Source: Chimonanthus salicifolius (lineage: Eukaryota > Streptophyta > Magnoliopsida > Laurales > Calycanthaceae). Taken from it: a DNA stretch of 64,000 nucleotides. Positions 1 to 12,117 of the stretch are shown one piece after another. The notes under the pieces are model-generated. The model was given only the letters and a program-made list of their open reading frames with translations, was not told the DNA's origin and did no database searches. The stretch spans positions 33,100,739-33,164,738 of the forward strand of contig CM023541.1 in assembly GCA_013350335.1 (NCBI GenBank), written 5' to 3'. Every line of letters starts with the position of its first letter. The first letter of the stretch is position 1. The position numbers were made by a program, and so were the translations under genes.

Positions 1-820
1 GGGGTATTGATTACCCAAACATCTATGTAAGAAGATAATGAAGAAGGTGTAAAGGGAGGAGGCTAATTGCTCTGGTCACACTGTTATATTTTTCCAATTT
101 GTTCTCTGTGTGTATTTCAGTAATCATTTCATTCAGCTTACTTTTATATATAAGACTATTTACATTTTTGTAGCCAGTCACGCCCACGAGGCCTCGAGGA
201 TTTCAATGAGGCCTCGTGGCAGTATATGGAAAGACAGCTCAGAAATCTGCATAAGTCATTCTTTCTTTCAAACAGTGTATGTCCAGCCAATTAAAATGAC
301 ATCGTGCATGATTGACTATTAATTTATCTCAGTCATCAATCAAGGATGAGATTGATGATTGTAAATCATATTTAATAGCATGGAGGAGCGTTTCCATTTT
401 TGTCAAAACCAGCCAGCTCCCTAACAGCTCTTTATTCAAAATATGTGAGGTGGCACTTGGAGTTTCAACATGTAGTTATATCTTAATCCATAATTAACTC
501 CCAATTAAGAAAAACAGATTTAATTTCCTAAATCTGTAAGAGTCTCGGTCAGCCAGACACAAGGTCAGCTGAGTAACAGTTGTCCAAAAAACAACTCAGC
601 ACAAGACTGGCTGTGAGACCTCGACAGATTGCAAGAGGCCTCAAGGTTGTAAATCAATTATATTATGAATTTCCAATTTATAAACAATTGACTTTTAAGA
701 TATTTGACTTAACCTAAGGTCTCCTAAGGTTCACTTACCTGTGTCCCAATAACATATTCGGTGTAGATTCTTCAATTATATAGTAAATCTTCACATACTC
801 GCAAGGCAAGTCCAACTCAG
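1..820. other. Non-coding, palindrome-bearing AT-rich DNA
   Basis: I see no gene here; the short open frames lack codon bias or a recognisable domain. The stretch holds GC-rich inverted repeats: a gaggcctcg-type palindrome at about 182-220 (cacgaggcctc against gaggcctcgtg) and a looser copy at about 606-645 (gacctcgac, gaggcctcaagg), plus a hairpin near 562-600 (gctgagt against actcagc). Such motifs resemble the arrays in LTRs elsewhere in this window, so this may be part of another LTR cut by the window edge. That is inference. Confidence 0.3.
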
Positions 821-869
821 TCACATAATTGACAATAAGAGTGACTCGAACGAATCAGGGTACTTACAA

Positions 870-1259
870 AACAACCCCTGCCTTGTCTTGAATGTAGTGT
901 TCCAGGTGTCATCCTCATGAACCCGGACTTGATGATAACCAAACTTCAAGTCCAACTTAGTGAAAAAGTGGGGCTTCTTGTAGTTGATCCAACAAGTCAT
1001 CAATCCTCAGTAATGGATATCGATTCTTGATGGTAATCTTGTTCAACGCCTTGTAATCAATACACATTCTCCAACCGCCGTCCTTCTTAGGCACCAATAA
1101 CACTGGAGATCCACAAGGTGAACAACTCAGTTTGATGACTCCGTGCTCCAATAACTCTTGGATTTGTTGTTGGATCTCAGCATTCTCTTTTATGGAGGTA
1201 CGATAAAGACCCAAGTTAGGTAGGGAAGCATCTCCTACTAACTGTATATCATACTCCAC
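870..1259 (-). pseudogene. Ty3/gypsy reverse transcriptase, N-terminal part, truncated and frameshifted
   Basis: The minus-strand reading gives the start of a Ty3/gypsy reverse transcriptase: [20 protein letters not shown], then [18 protein letters not shown], then [14 protein letters not shown], and, after a frameshift near 957-1003, [19 protein letters not shown] and TTFKTRQGLF. In the family this would make LTR retrotransposon DNA by reverse transcription. The coding similarity stops at about position 870, before the catalytic YxDD box, and RNase H and integrase are absent. It lies downstream of the protease and gag remnants on the same strand, as expected for gag-pol order. The element is dead. 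The superfamily call is firm; the lineage within gypsy is not determined. Confidence 0.9.
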
Positions 1260-1385
1260 AGGTCTCCGTGGTGGTAGACCTTATACTTGTTTGATTAGCT
1301 CCTTGAATGTCAGATTGACTTTCTCAACTTCGTACTCTTGTTTAGGGGTGAGTGATATTGTAGAGAGTGTCACCTTAGATGGCGA

Positions 1386-1969
1386 TTATTCCTGTGGTCT
1401 GATCATCAATAGGACAAACTCCCCGCAAGCATTTACAATCCTCTTGGCCTGTGTAGCAATGACCAAAGAAGTGGTGGCCTGTGGTTTGTAGGCATTGATG
1501 TGAACCTCTTTTCCGTCCTTTACAAACCGATACTTACGCTGTCGTCTGTAGTGAATGGCATCTCGATCCCACAAATATGGACTCACCAATATGACCTGAC
1601 ACACATCTAATGGAACTACCTCACATGTCACCTCATCAATATACTTCTCTGTGATAGCAAATTTGAAGGTGCACTGCTTAGTGATCTTCCTCTCCACATT
1701 TTTCTGTATCCACCCCAATGGATAGGGTTTTGGATGTGCTGTCATCACCAAACCCATTCTCTGTACCAAACATTATGAATGAGATTCTTCTGGCGTCCAG
1801 GGTCAACTATTGCTTCAATCACACTTTGTTTCACTTGAATCTTCAAATGAAAAAGCTCTTCTCTTAACTCAGAGTTCTTAGAAGTCTCTGCAGTCTTTGC
1901 CATGAGTGAAAGTTTACTATCAGCTGTCTTCAGCTCTTCAATCTCTTCCACTTCACGGACATTCAACAC
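1386..1969 (-). pseudogene. Ty3/gypsy aspartic protease region, frameshifted
   Basis: Two overlapping minus-strand frames (1745-1969 and 1386-1769) together read as the retropepsin-like domain common in plant gypsy pol. The catalytic motif region reads AIVDPGRQKNLI where DSG or DTG is usual, so the middle serine/threonine is replaced by proline. It is followed by HPKPYPLGW, KQCTFKFAITEKYIDEV, VVPLDVCQVILVSPYLWDRD and KYRFVKDGKEVHINAYKP. The family cleaves the gag-pol polyprotein inside virus-like particles. The changed active-site triad and the frame change mean this copy is not functional. Confidence 0.8.
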
Positions 1970-2011
1970 TGCCTTCTTGTCCTTCTTCGGGCGTTGCTCA
2001 AGATGTAGTTT

Positions 2012-2926
2012 CTAACACTTATCCTTTGTGTGACCAACCCCTTTGCAGTGGTCACAATTAGGACCTTTTGCATTACTCAACTTCTTCGGCTGACTATATT
2101 CACCCTTGTTGTTACCACCCATACCAGCTCTTCCCTTGAAAATCGGTTTGACTGCAACCCTATCAGATTTCTTGTTCTTTGCCTCTATGGCGATGGCCTT
2201 CATTGTAGCTTCATCGATGGAGCTAACTTTGAAAAGTTTTAGCTCCCTCCGAATGTATTCAGTTAAACCACCTACATACTTCATAAAAACTTCAAAATCT
2301 TCAATAGAGATGCCCAGTACAATAGCCTGAGTGTGAAATTCAGTGGTGTACTCTTGAACCGATTAGCTAGATCGTTGTCTCAAGTACTGCAACCTAATCC
2401 ACCGGTCTTCCTCATGTCCAATTGGGTAAAACGGTTTTGGGATCAACTTTTTAAACTTGCTCCAAGTTAATTCACCTATGTCGTGGCACTTAACATAAGC
2501 GTTCCACCATGTCAGTGAATGACCTGACATCTTCAGTCGTGCTAGACTGATTTTATGTGTACTAGTGTATACACATAGAGTCAAAAAGTTCTCCATTTGA
2601 TCTATCCAATTGTCTAATTTCTCCGCATTAACATCACCATTATAAGTAGGAATTTCTAATTTGAAATTTATTCTGAAAGGTTTCTTACCATCTAGGTCAT
2701 CTACCATCTTGGTCTGATCGACCTCTTCCTCATCTTTTTTCTCTTCATTTGTCTCGTCTGTATCTGTCGATTCAGTCCTCTTCTTCTTGGACGAACCCAT
2801 AGACATCTGTTTCAGAGAGGACTTTGAGACGGCACCTTCCACTAGCTTGGTGACTAACTTCATTAATGCGGTCACTTGTTCCTCCAATTTGGATAAATGC
2901 TCCTTTAATTTGTCAATCGCAGCCAT
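2012..2926 (-). pseudogene. Ty3/gypsy gag with CCHC zinc knuckle
   Basis: The likely start is the ATG at 2926 (MAAIDKLKEHLSKLEEQ), just after the primer-binding site. The protein has an N-terminal coiled-coil-like segment, an acidic/lysine-rich linker (EKKDEEEVD), a retrotransposon gag core (AEKLDNWIDQMENFL, SGHSLTWWNAY, WSKFKKLI) and, after a frame change near 2363, a second half with SIDEATMKAIAIEAKNKK and the zinc knuckle CDHCKGVGHTKDKC. Gag normally forms the particle and binds the element RNA. The frame break near 2340-2370 and the stop right after the knuckle show decay. Confidence 0.85.
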
Positions 2927-3053
2927 ATCCGTCTTTCTCAAGATTCTCCTTCTTTCTGAACAAAGGGGCTTTGAGAGTTCTTCACCGGATTTTTGGTATT
3001 GATCACTTGTCAAGACCATATACCCTAGGCTTCCCAAAAGAAGATGAAACCAA

Positions 3054-3067
3054 GCTACTGATACCAA
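3054..3067 (-). other. Primer-binding site for initiator tRNA-Met
   Basis: On the minus strand the sequence reads ttggtatcagtagc, close to the TGGTATCAGAGC site that pairs with plant initiator tRNA-Met and primes minus-strand DNA synthesis in many LTR retrotransposons. It lies between the gag start and the proposed LTR edge at 3070, the expected position. Confidence 0.75.
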
Positions 3068-3069
3068 CT

Positions 3070-3730
3070 TGATCCAATAATCCGTGCATTTGGGTGACAA
3101 TGGATAAAATGCAGCAGAATGAAATGAGAATCAAAGAGAGACGCAGGATTTGGGAAGAAAACTCTTCCTCTTTTTGGTCTGTTCTTTTATTTTCTCAAAA
3201 GCTTGTTCAATCACGAGTCTTGGAGTGCATCCACAGGTTGGAGACTGCAAAAAACAAATAGAAAAGGGATAAAAGTGGGCAGAAACTGCCCAGAATCGTT
3301 GAAAACTGCTCTAACCATCGGCAGTTTCCGCGTACTAGTCGACTGGTACTATTCAATGAATGTGCCAGATGATGTACCAGTCAACTAGTGGATCGACTAG
3401 TATCATCAGAGAGCTGTCTGTTTTTAAAGAAGACACTAAACAATGTACCAGTCGACTGGTGGATCGACTGGTACTGATCACAGACTGTGTAAATGATGTA
3501 CTAGTCGACTGGTGGATCGACTAATACAATCAGGGAGCTATTTGTTCTTACAGACAGACAGTAGACGATGTACCAATCGATTGGTGGATTGACTGGTACT
3601 GTCCACAGACTGTATTAGACGATGTACCGGTCGACTAGTGGATCGACTGGTACCATCTGAGAGTGATTTGTAGCATAGTACAGTCACTAGACGATGTACC
3701 AGTTGACTAGTTCATCGACTGATACCCTTA
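3070..3730 (-). mobile_element. 5' LTR of the gypsy remnant (outer edge uncertain)
   Basis: The LTR should end with CA just before the primer site, which fits the TG at 3070-3071 read on the plus strand. The outer edge could not be fixed: neither a matching 3' LTR nor a target-site duplication is visible, because the other end of the element is truncated near 870. The interval given is the minimum that includes the palindromic repeat array; the LTR may run to about 3900. Confidence 0.5.
3325..3725. repeat. Array of SalI-site palindromes with alternating spacing
   Basis: Six full copies of a motif like gtaccagtcgactggt followed by ggatcgactggtac begin near 3371, 3443, 3494, 3567, 3621 and 3692, with a partial copy near 3332. 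Each can fold into a hairpin, since gtaccagtcgac pairs with gtcgactggtac. Start-to-start distances alternate about 72, 51, 73, 54 and 71 bases, so the array looks like a dimeric repeat of about 124 bases. Confidence 0.85.
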
Positions 3731-3959
3731 AAGACTTATTTTTCTTTATTTTTAAGTTTTTAAAAAAGAATACAACAAGAGAAAACAAGGAAAAATGCAT
3801 GGAAAAATAAAATATTATAATGGGAGATATCCTCCTGGATTAGGATTTGATCCTCTAAGATCCAATCTTGGAGCCAGGGCTAAATTTTCCAAGTCTTGGC
3901 TGAATTTTTTAAGCCCTTATAAATGATCAAAACTTCTAATCTAATTTTTGAAGTTAGGC

Positions 3960-5081
3960 TAAATCAATTATTCATTTTTTTAACGACGATATTGATACTA
4001 ATTTTTATAATATGAATTAGGGTTTTTCTATGTATGTTTTTAGCTATTTTAGAAATTTATATGTTGAAAATCAAACATAAAAACACATAGTGACATATAA
4101 AGTATTTGATTGATGCCCTAATTCCAACTCTATAATTTTTTTATTAATATTCTTTTTATAAAATGTCACTGAAGAAAAATCGGCTCATGAAAAGCAAGTC
4201 AACCATAAAATTCCATGGAAAAGCGCCAAACATGACCCAAATAAGATAAACCCATTTTCCACTCCCAACTTTCCACTACATATGGGAACGCTAGTACCTC
4301 TATTTTGGTGTGGCTCACGATAACCATTTAAATTGTGAACACTCTAATTTAATATAATTGGACTCAATTTATTCAAATTATATGTTAAAAAAATTATTAA
4401 AATAAATTAGAAATTACTAATACTATGATTATGAAAAATAAATTTTATTTAAAATTTTTATTTAAACGAATAAAATTAAGAATTGATAAGAAGTTTCACT
4501 TTAACTATTTATTTTGTTTGATTTAAATCTTTTAGATATATATATATTTAAGAAGACTAATTTCTCTTAAATTATTAAATTAATAATTATTTTTTCAATT
4601 TTATAAAATCACCAAACACCTTATCTAGTCTCTAGTCTCTACATCAAATATCATGAGTTAAACGGACACAGCGCCGGCCTTTGCTAAATTTGGGAATGAA
4701 AGCAGTCGATGTCTCCAAGCCACCGACCTTCCCTAAGTGTGGCTGGGTCAAATCCTTTTCCAACAAAACTTGGTTGCATGAGTATTTACTCATTTCTCTT
4801 TCTCGCATTTATTATCATTTATGAAACAGATTTGTAATCAATTTAAATTTATTTTAAATATATTTATTGATAAATTAAACTCAAATTTTATGAAAAGTTG
4901 AAACTTGTCACTGTTAAAATTATTTTTCAAAATTAAATACTTTTACATTTTTTATTTTAAAATAAATCTATAAAACTAAGTCATTCTCTTTCACTATAAA
5001 TTTTATAAAAGATTGGCACTGAAAATCCCAACTTCAAAAACTTCTCGTCTTCTAGGTATGTGAAAATCATGAATTTAACTG
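3960..5081. other. AT-rich non-coding DNA
   Basis: No open frame with coding character, RNA gene or repeat boundary is visible. Confidence 0.4.
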
Positions 5082-5240
5082 ACATGAGTGTAGCTCAACT
5101 GGTTGCCTCTTGCGAAGTAGGAGATTGTGGGTTCGAGCCCCCATGACTTAATTTTGGTGTCCCTTGGAGATAGTGGGCTCATCTATAGGGTTTTAGTAGG
5201 ACTGTGTCTGAGTTTCCCACACGATAATTCAAAAAAAAAT
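5082..5240 (+). mobile_element. tRNA-derived SINE, copy 1
   Basis: The head has a pol III A-box-like tagctcaactgg and a B box gggttcgagcc, followed by a family-specific body (ttttggtgtccctt, gtgggctcatc, gggttttagtagg, tttcccacacg) and an A-rich tail. Seven copies of this family occur in the window on both strands. Confidence 0.85.
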
Positions 5241-7224
5241 TCTTAAATTTAAACTTTTAACAAAACGTGAGCATTTTCCTTTTTTTTTTTCTTTTCTATG
5301 GATTGATGACGTGTCATAAGATGCTAATCCATACACTAGGTCGTATATCGTTAGTTTATACACTGACGCACGAGGTTCACTAAATAAGGTGATAGATTTG
5401 TTGAAATGGGATTTTCTTTCAATATATTGTGTATAAAAAATCATCTTAATTAACGAATTTAAATCCTTTTATCATAGTGGAAAAATGTTCAATTGAGTTA
5501 AATTTTGATTGTAGATCGAAAAGATTTTTATTCAATAAAACTAGAAAGCCATATATTGAACCTGCCAACATATTAATCAATCCTATTTTATTAATTATAA
5601 GTTTCAAGTTCACTTGATTGTGGATAAATCATAACTTACTTATTTTTGAAAAATTGTTGTTGCTCTGTAAATTTAAAAGAAGTTAGTCTAATTAAATATG
5701 TATAATCACTTAATATAAATTAAATAATGTAGACAGATGAAATGGGATTTCTTATGAACTATAAAATGAAAAAAAGTCTTTAAATAAAATCCATTTCTTA
5801 TAATTAATATATTTAGCATTTGAAACTTACTACCTACAAATGAGATTCCAATACTAAAGCACTCCCACGGTTTAAGTATCGACCGATAATTTTCATATAA
5901 GCGAATGTGTATTGATTTTTAGGATGGAGATATGTATTGGCTGATACATACATTGTTTTTTGGGAAAGTAGTATCGGCTGACATGTATTGGTCGATGATT
6001 TAAAAAATTGATGCTGCCCATTTTTTCAAGTTGAATCTTATATTAAATGTGATTTAAAAAAATTAGAAACAAGTTATTCAATTTTTTGTTATTTTTAGTT
6101 ATTTTCATTAATTCCTTTTTTGAATTTTGACTCTGATAATTCCAAATTAGGGTTTTTTTGTGAAAATAATTCAATGAAATGATATTCAATGTTTATGGAC
6201 TTTTATGGAGATGTGTTAATATCGCTCACATAGTTTAATACGAGTTTCTTGTGAAAAAGTGAATGAAATTATATACAAATATTTCTACCATTAAATGAAA
6301 TGTTCTTAATATGATTGATATAATCTTTAGACTGTTTGGGGATAAGTTCCTACTATTCCAACATTTTTTTGAAACTCACAAATTTTGTAATAAAAATTTA
6401 TAAATCGTAATGGCAGTTACATGCCACTAAAAGATATTTAAAAATATAAATTTCATGATCAAGTATTTCCTCATGGTTTCCTCCTTTATAAGATTTTTAG
6501 ATATTTTTCAAATGTTGAGAACATATATATAAGTATCGAAATTTCAACGATCTAAAACCCTTTAAAAATGATCCTTATTTAAAAAATAATATTCTCATGC
6601 TAGGTTTTTATTTTTCTATTTTATTTTATTTATATATATTTTTTAATTAGAGAAAAAAAAGAAGAAGAAGGAGAAACCCAATCGATAAGGTATCACCCAA
6701 ATAATTTATTAACCCGTGGAGCATTCTTGTCTCAACATGGTTACCAGTTTACCTTCAGTAACCGGTAACCGGTGAGCCTTATGATTTTGAAACGGGTTAC
6801 ATGTGGGTGCTCCTGCTATCTCATGTGGACGACACAATGAAAATGTGAAAATTGTACGGCGGATGGAAGAAAATTTCGGCGGTTTCAGTTCTAACTGAAG
6901 TAGAAAATGTTGGACAGCTAGTGATTCTCGTGTCGATATTAAAATAGCCCAAATTTATATTTATTAATTTTTAAATTCATCTTACTAAAAGATTTTTATA
7001 AAATTTTAATTAGGTCATACAATTTTTATTTAAATATACGAGTTATGCTTTGATTAAAGTAAGTTAAAGTAAGAGTATCTTCAGAGAACTTGAAAAGGAT
7101 TTCAAGTAAAAAAATAATAACGATGATACTATTTTGGTCATTTAATTTTCGATTACACACTGTCATGTTTCTTCTTTTATTTATTTTTAGTTCAATTAAA
7201 ATTCTAACTGATAGAATTGAAAGT
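5241..7224. other. AT-rich intergenic DNA with a GTATCGGCCGATA-type repeat
   Basis: No gene is visible. At about 5875-6005 there is a cluster of short motifs (tatcgaccgata, tattggctgatac, tatcggctgaca) matching the kind of repeat seen again at 33110-33245. A short run near 6740-6775 repeats the motif ggttacc/taaccggtaaccggt. Confidence 0.35.
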
Positions 7225-7410
7225 TTATTTAAAACTTGTAGACCAAATTTTATCTGAAAGATCAAATCTTAACCGTTTGATCTTAGTGGTTAAACATCAC
7301 CAGATACCTTTGTTTTTTCGTTCTAAATTTACCTGCTGACTTTTACCACTAAGATCAAGTGACAAGATTCGATCTTCCAACTAAAATTTGGTTTATATGA
7401 CGAGCTTGAT
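7225..7410. mobile_element. Hairpin MITE with long imperfect TIRs
   Basis: The left arm from about 7240 (accaaattttatctgaaag, gatcaaatctt, ttgatcttagtggttaaa) is the reverse complement, with scattered mismatches, of the right arm ending near 7398 (tttaccactaagatcaag, gattcgatcttcc, actaaaatttggtt). Each arm is about 54 bases around a short loop. There is no coding capacity. A related single arm appears near 42350-42420. Outer limits are approximate and I did not identify a TSD. Confidence 0.65.
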
Positions 7411-7835
7411 ATCACCTTTTCATCAAACTAAATATTTTATTTTAAAAATTCATGATTATTCTAAAAATAAAAAGTTCTAATACAAAACTTAGAAATCTTA
7501 CTAAATTGTTAATCTTAAACCATTCAAATCATCTCTCTCTATTAGAACTTAGAGGGGTAAAAGTTAACTAAGGAGACTTCACCTACTTTAAATTCTCCAA
7601 TTCCAAACACAATCAATAATCTCACAAAATGATCACATATTTGAACAGAGCAACTTTAAATTTTTGATAATATTAATTAGATGAGCATAGGTCAATTAAT
7701 CTTTGTCTATGGTTAAAATATTGTATGTGAAGAACTAATTATAATTTTAGTTTGAAAAATAAGACTTAACCCTTTGCGGATTAGTTGGAAAGCATTAAAA
7801 AAATCTTATAATGTCATTCACAAAGACTAATATTT

Positions 7836-7990
7836 TTTTTAAAAAAAAATTTACGTTTAAAGAACTCAAATAAAGTCCTACAAAAACTTCTACGGGTGAG
7901 CCCACTACCTTTGAGGCACACCAAAGTTAGATCATAGGGGTTCAAACCCACAACCTCCCATCCTAAAACGAGAGACAACACCCATGTGGG
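7836..7990 (-). mobile_element. tRNA-derived SINE, copy 2, with intact 18-bp TSD
   Basis: This is a reverse-orientation copy: B box reads gggttcaaaccc, body gtgagcccactacc, and the A-tail appears as a T run at 7832-7840. It is flanked by an exact 18-base direct repeat, tcacaaagactaatattt, at 7818-7835 and 7991-8008. That is a classic target-site duplication of LINE-mediated insertion and fixes both ends of the family. Confidence 0.92.
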
Positions 7991-8832
7991 TCACAAAGAC
8001 TAATATTTGTCTGAAATAAGATCAGAAGATAATTTGTAGAAGGCAAATCGGATCTGGATAGGTTGTTCAATGACTTGGGTCTGTTGAAGTACTTTTTCTT
8101 TTCGGTTGATTTAGAAATATGAAAGAGACATTGGCCTAAATAGTTGACCAACCTTGTTAAAAAGTAAACATCATATCCATTAGGCTTTTTACATTTGGAA
8201 TTGTTTTCTGAATTGATTTTGTTTTGTTATAAAATCATTGTGTTTCCAAATATTTTTCTTTTTGACATCTATTTTCACCACGAAAATGAAAAAAAAAAAA
8301 AAAAAAAAAATTCCTAATGAAAACACTACATCAAAACAAGTTGGGAAATCTGTAAAGATTTGCAATTGGATTTGTTGTCTTCCAAGTTCCAACCAGTTGT
8401 CTGAATTTAGTATAAAATGACTTTTACTATGAATTTAAATAATATATAAGTGCTACATGCCAGGATTTTAGGTACCCATTAGAAATTTATAATCGACTCA
8501 TGCCACTTCTTTTCTAGAAACATTCAAAATATTTTAGAAATTAAAAAACAAAAATTGAGAAAAAAAAAACACTTACAGTGTTTGACAACAATCGTTTGGG
8601 ATTATATTTATATTTTCCACGAGATTTTTACGTTAATTTTCCATTGAAAAGGCGATGTTATCATAAATTTAGTGAGATATTATCGTGATATTTCATTTAT
8701 CGTGTTTTTAACGCAATTTTGTTGGGAATTTAGCGTTAAAAATGGCAGCAATGATAACTACACATTATTAACACAATAATGATATATTGCCCATAAAAAA
8801 CATAGTAAATTTGAAATTATCGTTGATATTTC

Positions 8833-8998
8833 TGATTTTTTTTGGATTAATGTGTAGAAAATTCAGACACAGTCCTACTAAAACATCCACGGATGATCCC
8901 ACTACCCTTAAATGCACACCAAGGTTAGGTCATGGGAGCTCAAATCTACAACCTGCCACTTCTTAAGATGAGAGGCAACCAGTTAAACCACAATATGC
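8833..8998 (-). mobile_element. tRNA-derived SINE, copy 3
   Basis: Reverse copy with T run at about 8835, acacagtcctactaaaac, gatcccactacc, caccaaggttaggtcatgg and a mutated B box (agctcaaatct). No clear TSD is seen. Confidence 0.8.
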
Positions 8999-9484
8999 CA
9001 CTGCTATCCCCATTTTTTCCATTTTCCATTTTCCATTGTATTTTCAACTCGAATTCCGATCAGGATGTTTCAAAGGGCTCATGTAGACAAGCTGTATTGA
9101 AGGTTTAGATTGACCAAAGAGTGATACCCAAATTCTAAAATACGATTAAAAAAAACACTCCCAAGTACATTAAATCACTTGGACATTTTATTTGCATAGT
9201 TTTATACCATTCTGATCATTTTGTAGTTTTAGACCATTCTAATAACAGATATGTTAAATTAAACTAATAACTTTGATCTTAGAGCACTTAGATGCATTTT
9301 CAAGAGTAGATAAGGCGTATAATAGATTGGGATTAACTAAAGCCTGAAAGGATTTCAATATGATTGATATTCCATAATATTAATATTGAATCCATAAAAA
9401 AATAAAATCAACATTTTCAGCTCTTTAAACTCACCATTAAATAAGTCTCATATAAAGTCCATACATTCAATAATTGCATTAACA

Positions 9485-9838
9485 TAGGGCTGAAATCGGG
9501 CCGGTTTTGGTTGGGTTTTTTAAAATCCATTCCGACCCGAGTTACTAATATATGGAACCCAACCCGACCTAATCTGAACTTTTGACCCAGAAGTCTTGAC
9601 CCGACCAGACCCGAATTACAACCCGACTCAACCCGGAACCCGATCAAACCCACATTTTGAACCTACTTTAGTCTACTTTTTACTTGATCGGGTCAGGTCG
9701 GGTTAACTTAAAAATCTGTCAACTCAACCCGACCCAAATTCAATGCGGTTTTCTGACTTCTGGACCAGACCCGATCGCATGATTTTCGGGTTGGGTCATG
9801 TGGGTTCAAGCCAAAACCCGAGCCGAGTTTCACCCCTA
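9485..9838. mobile_element. hAT-type MITE, 354 bp
   Basis: Termini are inverted repeats: tagggctgaaatcgggc at the left and gagtttcacccctac (reverse complement gtaggggtgaaactc) at the right. The element is flanked by a perfect 8-base direct repeat, cattaaca, at 9477-9484 and 9839-9846. Eight-base TSDs are typical of hAT transposons. The interior is packed with cgacccga/tcgggt motifs in both directions, as in subterminal repeats of hAT elements. There is no transposase, so it depends on another element. Confidence 0.88.
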
Positions 9839-10420
9839 CATTAACAAAACCAAATCCATAAGAAAATTCTTGTGAGATGAAACCGAAGGGTTTCTTAAAA
9901 ATCATTTAATTGCTGCTTTAAGTTAAGGAAGTGATTAAATAATCACAATAAGTATGGCAATTCAGTTGTGGAGAAAAATGAAAAACACGAGTAAATTTAT
10001 ATTTGTGAAATTAGTCTCACTTATATTATAAAAAAATAAAATAATAATAAAAACACTTTATATTTCACGTGATGTCGGCTGCCAAAATGAGACTTCACGT
10101 TTTGAACATGAATGCATGAAATGGAAACCGAGTCATAAAGGACAACTTTGCTTTCTCCACCACATACATATCATGTTTTTCAGTTCAATTCAATTCCATT
10201 TCTTCCACACCAACATAAAAAAAAAAAAAAAAAAACATAGTATTGATTTCATTGTTTTAAGGTAGCAACGAGTCATTAGACTAAGGAATTTGAATGACCA
10301 AAATGGACTCAAATTGATGGATGCATTTGTAACAAAAATAGTTGAAATTAGAAAAACATTTAAAAGCATTTATCATGTGACCTTATTGGAACATTTAAGT
10401 TTTGAATAAATTGTTTTAAT

Positions 10421-10580
10421 ACTTTTTTTTTCGAATTAACATGTGGAAGACCTTGGGATACCCAACGTAAAACCTCCATGAGTGGATCCCTACTCCTAAG
10501 GCACACCAAAGTTAGGCCATGGGGGCTCGAACCCGTGACCTCCCACTTTCTTAGACGGGAGGTAACCAGCCCATGTTGCT
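10421..10580 (-). mobile_element. tRNA-derived SINE, copy 4
   Basis: Reverse copy: T run, attaacatgtggaagacc, gggatacccaacg, caccaaagttaggccatgg, B box ggctcgaacccg and a head ending near ccagcccatg. No convincing TSD is seen. Confidence 0.82.
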
Positions 10581-11500
10581 AATTAGATTTCTTTTTTCAT
10601 GAGATTCAAGATTGCAATTCTTCATTAAATGGGGTCTTTTTACTACATACAATTAAATGTCTAAATTTTCATTACTAATTGATCATTCTAGCCACTTGAT
10701 CTTAGCCTTTTCAAGTTTAACGGATATAAGTTATTGAATTCTAGAAGCTAAAAATCAAGAAAATAGATAACCAAATGAGTAATTAATATTTTTAATTACT
10801 GACTCAATCCAACTGATTTGAATTTTATTTCATTCAATCCAATTCGACTCATGAACTGCATATGAAATCTTCTATATAATATTTCAATTTCAATTTACGC
10901 TTTACAATCTTGAATTAGATGACTAAACAGTTTAAGTAATTTAAGTACTATAAAAATTCCTTTTTTTTTTGTACATCTATTTTGAAAAAGCTATATTGGG
11001 ATTATGTGACATAGTAAATAACAGAAAAGGTTTTCTAGATAACTTATAATGATATTAAATATTCTCAAATAAAGAAAAATAAATTTTATTTTAAAATATT
11101 CTATTTAAAGGATTTTCTCCAAATGAACTCAAATGTCCCTTTTTCAACTCAAAGCAGCCCACTGGCCACTACCACTCGTATGGTATTTATAACTTTTAAG
11201 AATAAAAATTTCCTCCATTTAATTTAATAAAGACTTCCCTTTAGAAAATGGGTCTTAAATCTATTGGTTAGGGGTGTAACTAAGAAATTGGTAATTATAT
11301 CCCTTTTGAACTTTGATATCAAGCTTATGAAGATTAAAATAGTAAATTTATCAACTAAAATCACGTGCATGATTGCATTTAGATTTGAGATCGTATGCAG
11401 AACTTCGATTAGTCCACATTTGGAGGTACTGCAGTTTTGTCCATTCTATTCTTTTAATAATTAAAGTGTCCAAATTTTTTAAACGACTTAACTTATTCTT
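10581..11500. other. AT-rich non-coding DNA
   Basis: No gene or bounded repeat is seen. Confidence 0.4.
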
Positions 11501-11595
11501 AGGATATGTGCAAGCTTCTCTACCCATACACTTTGGTTAACTTAATGAGGAGTGATCCTTTGAGATAGACTAAGAATCAAACTCAGGACTCACAC
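11501..11595 (-). repeat. Second short dispersed repeat (SINE-like), copy 1
   Basis: The reverse complement reads gagtcctgagtttgattct, then a block with aaaggatcactcct, then gtgtatgggtagagaagctt and gcacata. The same order occurs at 24331-24465, 34166-34268 and 34805-34885. The gagttcgat block resembles a pol III B box, so it may be a 5'-truncated SINE family. Confidence 0.6.
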
Positions 11596-12117
11596 TTAGT
11601 GGAAGTCCTGAGTTCGAATAAAAAATCATTTTGATCTTTGAAGAAGATGGATTCTTTAATTTTGAATAAAAAAACTTAAAGACAACTTCATGTATGCTTC
11701 CCCTATGGAGAAAGTATTCTAGTAATACACTGACCAGACTTTTAGACACTGTTTTATTAACTGAAATAATGTTAGTGGAGAACATAATTAGGTAGTTAGA
11801 AGATGACAAATCCAATAGAATTTAGTTGACCGTTGAAAGTATATGTGCTAGAAGTGTTATTTTTTAATTTGACATGTTGGATTCCACCATCAAAGAAGTG
11901 TTGGATTTCCATGCACTCATTTCTCTGATTGGATAATCCTATTTGCTCATCAAGATCTTGCAAAGTGGGTGAGTGAGAGGGGAAAAAATAGAATCCAACC
12001 ATCCATTTTTCAGCCTTTCCATAGATAAATAGGTGGCCATATAATCATAATTAAGGTAATGGATTATACTACTCATTTCTATTTATATTGAGTTGAATTT
12101 TTGGTCAAACTAAAAAA
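11596..12117. other. Non-coding DNA flanking solo LTR A
   Basis: No gene is seen. A small hairpin around 11577-11620 is formed by actcaggact and agtcctgagt. Confidence 0.35.
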
